Made by a program: the position numbers and the translations under genes. DNA of 11,530 nucleotides from Bacteroidota bacterium. Lineage in GTDB: Bacteria; Bacteroidota; Bacteroidia; Chitinophagales; Chitinophagaceae. How positions within the stretch are numbered: the stretch's first letter is position 1; each line of letters opens with the position of its first letter. The stretch is taken from the NCBI GenBank assembly GCA_023386235.1, contig JAEWKC010000035.1, positions 1-11,530 of the forward strand, in the 5' to 3' direction. Below the pieces are notes generated by a model. It did no database searches, was not told the origin of the DNA, and worked only from the letters and a program-made list of their open reading frames with translations. Of this stretch, positions 1 to 5,640 are shown piece by piece.

Positions 1-262
1 GTTCCGTAAAGCGGTTATAGGAAACAGTTATAGGAAACTCTTGCTTCATGTGTTTTTGTACGTAATAGATATAGAAGTGCTTAAAAGTTCTAAAACCGCT
101 AAGTTGAAAAAGTATCATGATGGTGATCACTTCAGCATTGCTCATTTTTGGTTTCTTTTTTGGAGGGTTTCGAATAATGAAGGGCTGGGTAAATTTTTGA
201 AATTGTAAACAAAATTCATCCACAATACAAAAAATATCCGTAATTTTATCAAAGTTAATCAG
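1..262 (-). CDS. IS982-family transposase, N-terminal 87 codons (partial)
   Basis: DDE transposase of the IS982 family, the enzyme that cuts and pastes its own element. The 87 codons visible read INFDKITDIFCIVDEF near the start, then MSNAEVITIMILFQLSGF at about residues 40-57, a HFYIYYVQKH stretch, and VSYNRF at the edge. This matches the usual N-terminal part of IS982 transposases. The catalytic acidic residues lie beyond the window. The natural start by family resemblance falls on CTG at 262-260. No in-frame ATG occurs before codon 40 (GTG at codon 14 is possible), so this copy starts on a rare codon, has lost its ATG, or starts further in. A 13-bp inverted repeat abuts this start and would fold over it. 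Upstream, TAATTTTG at 346-339 resembles a Bacteroidota -7 element. Family assignment is confident; activity cannot be judged. Confidence 0.85.
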   Translation of the reverse strand, partial: MINFDKITDIFCIVDEFCLQFQKFTQPFIIRNPPKKKPKMSNAEVITIMILFQLSGFRTFKHFYIYYVQKHMKQEFPITVSYNRFTE

Positions 263-318
263 GAGAAATAGTTGTTAAATATTTGAATGTTAAAAACTTA
301 AATATACAACTATTTCTC
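263..318 (-). repeat. 13-bp inverted repeat abutting the transposase start
   Basis: GAGAAATAGTTGT at 263-275 and its exact complement ACAACTATTTCTC at 306-318, separated by 30 bases, form a perfect 13-bp stem. On the minus-strand transcript the second arm ends directly at the presumed CTG start codon (262-260). The hairpin would hold the initiation region in double-stranded RNA. In other IS families such hairpins limit translation from read-through transcripts; the same role here is inference. Confidence 0.6.
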
Positions 319-343
319 TATTTATACAACTACTTAACCAAAA

Positions 344-362
344 TTATTAATCGAACTCGGGT
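344..362 (-). repeat. Terminal inverted repeat of left IS982 element
   Basis: Read on the minus strand from 362 inward: ACCCGAGTTCGATTAATAA. It differs at one base (C for T at position 4) from the 19 bases at 11407-11425 and closely matches 2776-2795. This is the element boundary next to the HIRAN gene, whose stop codon lies 50 bases away. Confidence 0.8.
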
Positions 363-411
363 TCATATTAAAAAAACGGTTTGAAATATTTTTTTACAGG
401 GTCTTCCAAGC

Positions 412-732
412 TTATTCCTCGATCGGGCTCACCAAATGTACTACTACCTCCACCTGCCTTTCGGTATGTTCCTGAGAATCTACTTTCTGTATTCTCGCTT
501 CAAACTGAGTAATGCCTACCTTAAGTAGTTTGTAGAAAATTCTGTTTTCAGTTCTGGGCACATACCCGATTTTCATTCCTTCAAAATAAATGGCCACTGC
601 TCTCGGATCGTATTTATTCTCCGAGTCCAGCTGAAGTTTTACTTTCTTGCCGATCTTTAATTTGGAAAATACCAAAACGCCATCGTAAAATGTGAAACCG
701 GCGACGTGGAAGTGAGCTAAATGTTCTCTCAT
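412..732 (-). CDS. Stand-alone HIRAN domain protein
   Basis: A 106-residue protein that is almost entirely one HIRAN domain. Visible family features are AGFTFYDG (11-18), a beta-rich segment ending in SENKYDPRAVAIYF (37-50), and KIGYVPRTEN (54-63). HIRAN domains are known as DNA-binding modules that recognise 3' single-stranded ends in HLTF/Rad5-type helicases; bacterial stand-alone forms are found in varied settings including mobile and defence-like loci. No catalytic domain, signal peptide or membrane segment is present. The start is ATG at 732. It is divergent from the WYL regulator gene with 87 bases between the starts, so the two may share an operator region. The downstream end lies 50 bases from an IS982 end. 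Its role beyond probable DNA binding is unknown. Confidence 0.85.
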   Translation of the reverse strand: MREHLAHFHVAGFTFYDGVLVFSKLKIGKKVKLQLDSENKYDPRAVAIYFEGMKIGYVPRTENRIFYKLLKVGITQFEARIQKVDSQEHTERQVEVVVHLVSPIEE

Positions 733-772
733 GATAGTATATTTTTAATACAGCACAAATTAAATCACTAAC

Positions 773-791
773 TGTGCGGTATATCTGCACA
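773..791. promoter_or_regulatory. Candidate operator in the HIRAN/WYL divergent promoter region
   Basis: TGTGCGGTATATCTGCACA is an imperfect dyad with TGTGC and GCACA half-sites nine bases apart. A further GCACA lies at 753-757, itself facing the TGTGC at 773. Three half-sites within 40 bases between two divergent starts suggest a regulator site; the adjacent WYL protein is the obvious candidate ligand. No good TAnnTTTG promoter is visible for either gene. Inference from position and symmetry only. Confidence 0.35.
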
Positions 792-819
792 ATTCATTAT
801 TTTTATAGAAATTAATGTA

Positions 820-1818
820 ATGGCCACCAATAAGAACGCCACCATCCGCTATAATGCGTTGGATAAATGCTTCTCCAATCCTTACCGTAAGTTTTACATC
901 AACGACTTGATCGACTGCTGCAACTCAGTACTTACAGACTATTACGGTAATGGCACCTCTGTGTCTCGCAGACAAGTTTTTGACGATATGACGTTTATGA
1001 AAAGCGAAGCTGGCTACAACGCGCCCATCGAAAGTTACCGTGACGGCAAAAAAGTGTACTACCGCTATTCGGATAAGGATTTCTCCATTCTGAAAAAACC
1101 CTTGTCGCAAACCGAAATCAACCACCTGAAAGAAGCCATGGAAACCCTCAACCGCCTCAACAATCTGCAAGGTTTCGACTGGGTGAATACCTTTAACGCT
1201 AAACTGAGTTCCGGTCTCGATATGGAATTACAGTAGCGGCAGATTATCAGTTTTCAGGAAAATGAATTTCTGAAAGGGATAGAATTTCTAAACTCTTTAT
1301 ATCAGTATATTATCCATCACCAGTGTATTGAGGTGAAATATCAGGGATATCGAGCTGTTGAAAAAAATACATTAACCATTTCGCCGTATTATCTGAAACA
1401 GTACAACAATCGCTGGTTTCTCTTCGGACTGAACCATCTGCTCAAGAAAATCCAAAATCTGGCGCTGGACCGCATCCTATCACTTTCATCTTCCAGCCAG
1501 GATTTTATCAGCTCCGATATAGACTTTAATAAGTATTTTGAAGATATTGTGGGCGTCACTAAATACGACCTGCCGGTAGAGAAAATCAAAATCAGGCTTA
1601 CCAACAATATCCTGCCCTACATCCGCTCCAAACCGTTGCACGGTTCCCAGAAAATTAGCAACAATATCCTGAAGCTCGAACTTATCCCCAACTATGAACT
1701 GGAGTCCCTGCTCCTTTCTCACGGTGAAAACATGACCCTACTTGAACCAAAGGAACTGGCAGATAAAATAAAAAGCCGTATCCAGGCAATGAGCAACGGT
1801 TATGCATCTAAAGAGTGA
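820..1818 (+). pseudogene. WYL-domain transcriptional regulator interrupted by in-frame TAG
   Basis: Predicted DNA-binding regulator, 333 codons in one uninterrupted frame except for TAG at 1234-1236 (codon 139). The first part holds the winged-helix region, with KFYINDLIDCCN followed by SVSRRQVFDDMTFMKS and the wing-like KKVYYRYSD. After the TAG the same frame continues through a linker into the WYL domain, with SPYYLKQYNNRWFLFGLN (about residues 188-205; WFL takes the place of WYL) and a C-terminal WCX-like region. Both halves are intact at protein level and no frameshift is needed, so one C-to-T change in a CAG codon would explain the stop. The upstream piece (820-1236) would give a 138-residue DNA-binding fragment; the downstream piece could only start at GTG 1333. 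WYL proteins often regulate defence loci. Alternatives are stop-codon read-through or a sequencing error. Confidence 0.8.
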
Positions 1819-1827
1819 TTTAACATT

Positions 1828-2562
1828 CTATGCCGTAGATTTCACTTTCGTAAAATAGGGGTGATTTACAACCGGATATTTCACTAACCCCAAGTCCACT
1901 TGTGGATGTTCAATCATTATTTTGATAAACACCGGCAGCAGATTCTCTAGAATGGCCGCCGAATCCCTCATCTGATCTCGGTTCACTATACTCTCATACT
2001 TGGCATACCCATGGATTACCTGATTGCGCAATACATACAAACGGCTGAAAATCTCCGCCAGCAGCTTTACCGTATTAGCATTGACCAGATGGCGTTTGCA
2101 TCGCTCTTTTGAATTGCGAAATTCACGCTGCCAGTCGTCCCTTCTGCCCGCGATGCGCTCCCAAAACGCATGAAACACATATTCATTCTCCAGCAATATC
2201 CGTATCTCCTGCGAAAACCTCTTCCACAGCATTTTATCAATATTTCCTTCTCTGTCGCATTCGTACATCCGCTTAAAGAATCGGTAAATATTAGTAGCTT
2301 CACTGCAACGGGTTTGCTGGAGATCTATAAGATCTGACGCATACAGGGAATTGAAACTAATCCACAAGGAAATGAATCGGTAGTCTGGTTTTCGGGTTTC
2401 CTCAGCCGCTTTTAACCAGCTGATGGATCGATGCAGGCGGAGATACAGGTCATTTTCGTTACTAATATTTTCTTTTAGTTTCTTTTTCAGTGCCGCAGAC
2501 TGAAAGGTTACAACGAAGGTTTTCGAAGCTTTGGCTCTGCTTTTTGAAGATTTATTTGCCAT
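1828..2562 (-). CDS. HEPN domain protein, putative ribonuclease
   Basis: A soluble, mainly helical protein of 244 residues with a basic N-terminus (many Lys/Ser/Arg in the first 15 residues). Two segments mark it as HEPN-like: SWLKAAEE followed by YRFISLWISFNSLYA (48-75), typical of the Apea-HEPN type, and LYVLRNQVIHGYAKYE (175-190) carrying the R-x4-H motif R179-N180...H184. In the HEPN superfamily this motif forms the metal-independent RNase active site used by toxins and abortive-infection proteins. Here RNase activity is inferred from the motif alone. The gene is convergent with the WYL regulator, with nine bases between the two stop codons. ATG at 2562 is the only reasonable start. No partner nucleotidyltransferase (MNT) gene is adjacent, which argues against a simple HEPN-MNT toxin-antitoxin pair. 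Confidence 0.7.
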   Translation of the reverse strand: MANKSSKSRAKASKTFVVTFQSAALKKKLKENISNENDLYLRLHRSISWLKAAEETRKPDYRFISLWISFNSLYASDLIDLQQTRCSEATNIYRFFKRMYECDREGNIDKMLWKRFSQEIRILLENEYVFHAFWERIAGRRDDWQREFRNSKERCKRHLVNANTVKLLAEIFSRLYVLRNQVIHGYAKYESIVNRDQMRDSAAILENLLPVFIKIMIEHPQVDLGLVKYPVVNHPYFTKVKSTA

Positions 2563-2642
2563 GTAGTAAGGTTTGTATAAAGTTAAGAAAAAAAGTTTTT
2601 CGGTGCAGTTCTACATACGCCAAAAAGAAGTTTGGTTGTAAA

Positions 2643-2665
2643 TCTGTTGACAGATGTGCAACAGA
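2643..2665. promoter_or_regulatory. 7-bp dyad upstream of the HEPN gene
   Basis: TCTGTTG and CAACAGA separated by nine bases lie about 80 bases upstream of the HEPN start. The spacer includes TGTG, so the right arm reads TGTGCAACAGA and shares the TGTGC half-site seen before the WYL gene. It could be an operator or chance. Apart from this dyad, nothing is seen in 2563-2775: no credible ORF, promoter or terminator. Confidence 0.25.
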
Positions 2666-2775
2666 AGAAACTGCCGCGTAGGCAGAACATTCTTGCCGAG
2701 ACGTCAGGAATAACTATATCAAATTCTTTGCACCCTTTTCTTGTACAACTTCGGCAATACCCAAAATCTCTACTA

Positions 2776-2848
2776 ACCTGAGTTCGATCAAATAAAAAAA
2801 ACGCTAACTAATTCGTTATCATCTTTTTCATATTTTAAAGATGCTTTC
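2776..2848 (-). mobile_element. Remnant of an IS982 element, 3' end only
   Basis: Starting at 2776, ACCTGAGTTCGATCAAATAA matches the IS982 terminus at 11407, and the next 50 bases remain recognisably similar to that element, including TTTCATATTTTAAAGATG. Read on the minus strand it encodes the last residues of a transposase, SLKYEKDDNELVSVFFI then stop, aligning with SLKYETIKTNQLPLFY of the right-hand copy. Similarity ends about 2848, six bases before the dsbD stop codon. The remaining transposase body is gone, so this is a decayed copy. Confidence 0.75.
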
Positions 2849-2854
2849 CCCTCC

Positions 2855-4870
2855 CTACAAACTTCTCTTTTCAAACTCAGCTTTTACCGCATCTAAATGA
2901 TTGATAAACTTCTGTACATCCGGGTCGTAGCCATATTTAATATTGCTAAGTTCTTTGCCTTCGGTATCTAAAAACATATACAATGGCTGTGCATTAAATC
3001 CGAAACGGGTAATTTCGTAATCCAGATTTTTATCTCCTACATTGGTTATTTTTCTTCCGTCGGTGGCAATGTATACCTGGTCAGGAGGAAGACTTGTTTT
3101 TTCATCAACATACAAACTTATCAATACAAAATTGTTTTTCAGTCTTTTCAATACTTCGGGATCACTCCATACTTCATTTTCCATTTTGCGGCAATTGGCG
3201 CAAGACCATCCTGTAAAATCAAGCATTACAGGCTTGTTCAATGCTTTTGCGGCTGTCATTCCTTCCTCTAAGTCGAAATAAGCGGTTAAACCAAAAGGTA
3301 CATGCAACTTATCGGTATATAATTTTGGCGGCTGTGCGTTGCCTGTGCCGGAATTAAAAGTACTGGTATTGTGTGCCGCATTGTCAATTTTGTATTGCAA
3401 CTGGTGCAAATCGAAATCCTGCGTAGAAGTCGGTGGAAAAATGCCGCTCCAGAATTTAAGCGGTGCGCCCCACATGCCCGGAAGCATATACACAGCAAAC
3501 GAGAAGCTGGCAATGGCTAGGAACAACCTGGGTACACTTATATGCTTTAAATCGCTGTCGTGCGGAAATTTGAGTTTACCCAATAAATAGATGCCCATTA
3601 ACACAGCCAGTACAATCCAGATGGCAAGAAATACTTCCCTGTCCAGGATTCCCCAGTGATATTGCAGATCTACCATCGACAGGAATTTTAATGCTAATGC
3701 TAATTCTATAAAACCGAAAACTACTTTTACCGTATTGAGCCAGCCACCACTTTTGGGCAAAGAACTGAGCATACTGGGAAATAATGCGAATATGGTAAAA
3801 GGCAAAGCCAGGCCGGCGCTAATGCCCAATATGCCTGCTACTGTACTCCACGAACCGGCAGAACTTGCCTCGGCTAGCATGGTTCCTACAAACGGACCCG
3901 TACAGGAGAAAGAAACAATCACCAGCGTTAAAGCCATGAAGAAAATACCACCCACGCCACCTTTACGCGCCTTATCATCGGTTTTGTTGGCCCATTTGCT
4001 GGGCAGCGTAAGTTCAAAAGCGCCAAAGAACGAGATGGCAAAAATCAGGAATATCAAAAAGAAAAGAATATTAGCCGCCGCACTGGTAGATATCTGGTAC
4101 AAAACTTTATCGCCAAATATTTTGGTAATGATCAACGTAGGAATTGTATAAATAGCGATGATTGATAATGAATAAATGATCGCGTTTCTTACTCCTTCGG
4201 CTTTTGATTTGCTTTTCTTTAAAAAGAAACTTACCGTAACGGGTATTAAAGGAAATACACAGGGTGTAAAAACCATAGCTAATCCTACCAAAAATCCGAT
4301 ACCCAGCATTGTCCATATAGAAGAATTAGAAGATGGCTTTGCAGGCTCGGTTAAAGAGTTTACTTGTGCGCTGTTTTCCGCAGCGTTCACAGCAGATGTA
4401 GCAGGGTCATACACTACTACAATTTCTTCTTCGCCACTCGGGAAATTATCTCCCTGCTTAGCCAGCCAGGTGAATTTCCCTTTTACGGTAACCGGTTCTG
4501 TAATATTATGCAGTGGCACTATAAAACTTGCATTATCGGTGTAGTAACGCACCTGCATGCCCAGCGTTTCATCGTTGGCAGACTGTAACTTTCCTACTTC
4601 TTGGATAGTATCGTTTTCTTTTCTGTAAGTATTTATACTTTCGTCAAATTCAATAGTTGATATTATATCTTCTTCAGATTGCTTTTGGGTTGTGTACAAA
4701 TGTGTACCCTCTGCTATAGCAGCGTCAATTTGTAGTTGTGAAAGAGTATCGTTTATTTTTTCTACCTTGTAGGTAAATGTTACCGGCTGACTGGTTTGCG
4801 CCAAAGAGGATAAGCTGCCAATGGAAAATAAAAAAGAAAGTAAAACTATTATCAATCTGTTCATGTGCAT
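2855..4870 (-). CDS. dsbD: Thiol:disulfide interchange protein DsbD
   Basis: Carries electrons from cytoplasmic thioredoxin across the inner membrane to periplasmic thiol proteins. Order seen: signal peptide (1-24, ending SSLAQ), alpha domain (about 27-155), low-complexity linker, eight-helix membrane domain (about 187-465), and C-terminal thioredoxin-like gamma domain (about 525-671). The membrane cysteines are C204 in FTPCVFP and C323 in SFSCTGP; the gamma domain has C557-A-N-C560. The usual alpha-domain Cys pair is absent: K138 and F143 occupy the positions that align with C131 and C136 of the neighbouring stand-alone domain. At 671 residues it is somewhat longer than E. coli DsbD. Start is ATG 4870 or the second ATG two codons on (MHMNRL). 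It follows the alpha-like gene on the same strand after 119 bases that contain a hairpin. An IS982 remnant lies directly after its stop, and no terminator is evident. Confidence 0.92.
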   Translation of the reverse strand: MHMNRLIIVLLSFLFSIGSLSSLAQTSQPVTFTYKVEKINDTLSQLQIDAAIAEGTHLYTTQKQSEEDIISTIEFDESINTYRKENDTIQEVGKLQSANDETLGMQVRYYTDNASFIVPLHNITEPVTVKGKFTWLAKQGDNFPSGEEEIVVVYDPATSAVNAAENSAQVNSLTEPAKPSSNSSIWTMLGIGFLVGLAMVFTPCVFPLIPVTVSFFLKKSKSKAEGVRNAIIYSLSIIAIYTIPTLIITKIFGDKVLYQISTSAAANILFFLIFLIFAISFFGAFELTLPSKWANKTDDKARKGGVGGIFFMALTLVIVSFSCTGPFVGTMLAEASSAGSWSTVAGILGISAGLALPFTIFALFPSMLSSLPKSGGWLNTVKVVFGFIELALALKFLSMVDLQYHWGILDREVFLAIWIVLAVLMGIYLLGKLKFPHDSDLKHISVPRLFLAIASFSFAVYMLPGMWGAPLKFWSGIFPPTSTQDFDLHQLQYKIDNAAHNTSTFNSGTGNAQPPKLYTDKLHVPFGLTAYFDLEEGMTAAKALNKPVMLDFTGWSCANCRKMENEVWSDPEVLKRLKNNFVLISLYVDEKTSLPPDQVYIATDGRKITNVGDKNLDYEITRFGFNAQPLYMFLDTEGKELSNIKYGYDPDVQKFINHLDAVKAEFEKRSL

Positions 4871-4888
4871 ATTTTATTTTTTCTGTTA

Positions 4889-4926
4889 ACACCATTCCTT
4901 AGCACGTACAATTACAATAATGGTGT
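4889..4926. promoter_or_regulatory. 8-bp inverted repeat in the dsbD leader region
   Basis: ACACCATT (4889-4896) and AATGGTGT (4919-4926) are exact complements 22 bases apart, 19 bases upstream of the first dsbD start codon. This could be a 5'-leader hairpin or a regulator site. No clear TAnnTTTG element accompanies it. Confidence 0.25.
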
Positions 4927-4933
4927 ATCAAAC

Positions 4934-4965
4934 AAATAAGTCTGCTAATTTAAGCAGACTTATTT
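4934..4965. terminator. Hairpin terminator candidate between the two dsb-type genes
   Basis: A perfect 13-bp stem, AAATAAGTCTGCT and AGCAGACTTATTT, with a 6-base loop, starting 24 bases beyond the stop of the alpha-like gene (4990). The stem arms end in A/T-rich runs on both strands, but a long U tract is lacking. It would end or attenuate transcription from the alpha-like gene before dsbD, so the two genes may not be fully co-transcribed. Confidence 0.6.
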
Positions 4966-4989
4966 AATTTCTTCGCAAAGTTAAAACAA

Positions 4990-5439
4990 TTATTGCAGTT
5001 TTACAGCGACCGTCTTGGTGGTTGGCGGCAAACACTTTTCATCGTCGCACACCATATAATCTATATTGGCATTAATAGTGGTTTTGGCATTGCCTTTCAC
5101 CTTTACCAACTGCACAAACTTTACATCTCCATCGAAATATAAAACATTGGTCTTAAAGTTTTTATCATATACTTTTTTCAGGCTGCCCACTTCTTTGGTT
5201 TTACCTACCGGTGTTACCAGTGGATTCTTAGAAAATTCAATGCCGGTAGGAGACGGCCCTCCACCTGGTGTGTTTTGAGAATAAATATGCCAAGGGCTGG
5301 GCACTTTTGCTATAATGGTTATTTCATACACGCCGCCACCTTTTTGCACAGCAGATGAGGTAAAGGTTACGGGGCTTTTTTGCGCAAAAGTAATTATGGT
5401 AATAAAAGCAGTTACAAATGTTAATACAATGTTTTTCAT
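4990..5439 (-). CDS. Stand-alone DsbD N-terminal (alpha)-like redox domain protein
   Basis: A 149-residue exported protein consisting of a signal peptide (1-19, ending TFAQ) and one immunoglobulin-like domain of the DsbD N-terminal family. Diagnostic features are SPWHIYSQNTPGGGPSPTGIEF (48-69, in two parts: SPWHIYSQ and PSPTGIEF) and YMVCDDEKCLPPTT (128-141), where C131 and C136 match the redox-active pair that in E. coli DsbD passes electrons to DsbC, DsbG and CcmG. It lies upstream of dsbD on the same strand. Because that DsbD lacks its own alpha Cys pair, this protein may stand in as the separate periplasmic electron carrier; that is inference. Similar single-domain proteins are common in Bacteroidota. 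A 7-bp dyad lies 27-45 bases before its ATG. Confidence 0.82.
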   Translation of the reverse strand: MKNIVLTFVTAFITIITFAQKSPVTFTSSAVQKGGGVYEITIIAKVPSPWHIYSQNTPGGGPSPTGIEFSKNPLVTPVGKTKEVGSLKKVYDKNFKTNVLYFDGDVKFVQLVKVKGNAKTTINANIDYMVCDDEKCLPPTTKTVAVKLQ

Positions 5440-5465
5440 TTATGTTTTGTTTTTTAAAGTAATGA

Positions 5466-5484
5466 GGTTTACGCTGTGTAAACC
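5466..5484. promoter_or_regulatory. GGTTTAC dyad upstream of the alpha-like dsb gene
   Basis: GGTTTAC (5466-5472) and GTAAACC (5478-5484) are exact complements around a 5-base centre, 27 bases upstream of the start codon at 5439. A third copy, GTGTAAACC, recurs at 5593-5601, matching 5476-5484 base for base. Possible regulator sites or a leader hairpin. The rest of the 5440-5640 spacer is AT-rich with no recognisable promoter. Confidence 0.35.
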
Positions 5485-5640
5485 GTTTATTTTTTAGTTT
5501 TACAGGCTTTGGATGATATAAGATCTATAAAGTTTAAATTATTTTTTAAGCGGCGCTTTTTTTTAACTTACTACTTTATTGTACCGTCCCGCGTGTAAAC
5601 CTGCACAAAAATAGGCAAAAACATTTCAATTATTTATATT

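Larger units (their letters stand above)
1..362 (-). mobile_element. IS982-family insertion sequence, upstream end (runs off left edge)
   Basis: Partial element seen from its transposase-upstream end. It contains the N-terminal part of an IS982-like transposase on the minus strand, about 100 bases of leader with a strong inverted repeat, and a terminal sequence reading inward ACCCGAGTTCGATTAATAA. Nearly the same terminus recurs at 2776 and 11407, which fixes the outer end at about 362. The rest of the element, including its other end, lies outside the window, so a target-site duplication cannot be checked. Confidence 0.85.

Noticed and set aside
1234..1236. Programmed amber read-through or pyrrolysine at the WYL TAG
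   Set aside because: The bases after the stop (CGGCAG) do not match the known CARYYA read-through context and Bacteroidota with pyrrolysine machinery are not expected. A nonsense mutation is the simpler reading.
2490..2681. 63-residue plus-strand ORF overlapping the HEPN start
   Set aside because: It is antisense to the HEPN gene for much of its length and shows no domain, promoter or ordinary composition.
5549..5568. AAGCGGCGCTTTTTTTT as a terminator
   Set aside because: The stem would be only four or five base pairs with a one- to three-base loop, and the T tract is on the plus strand where no gene ends.
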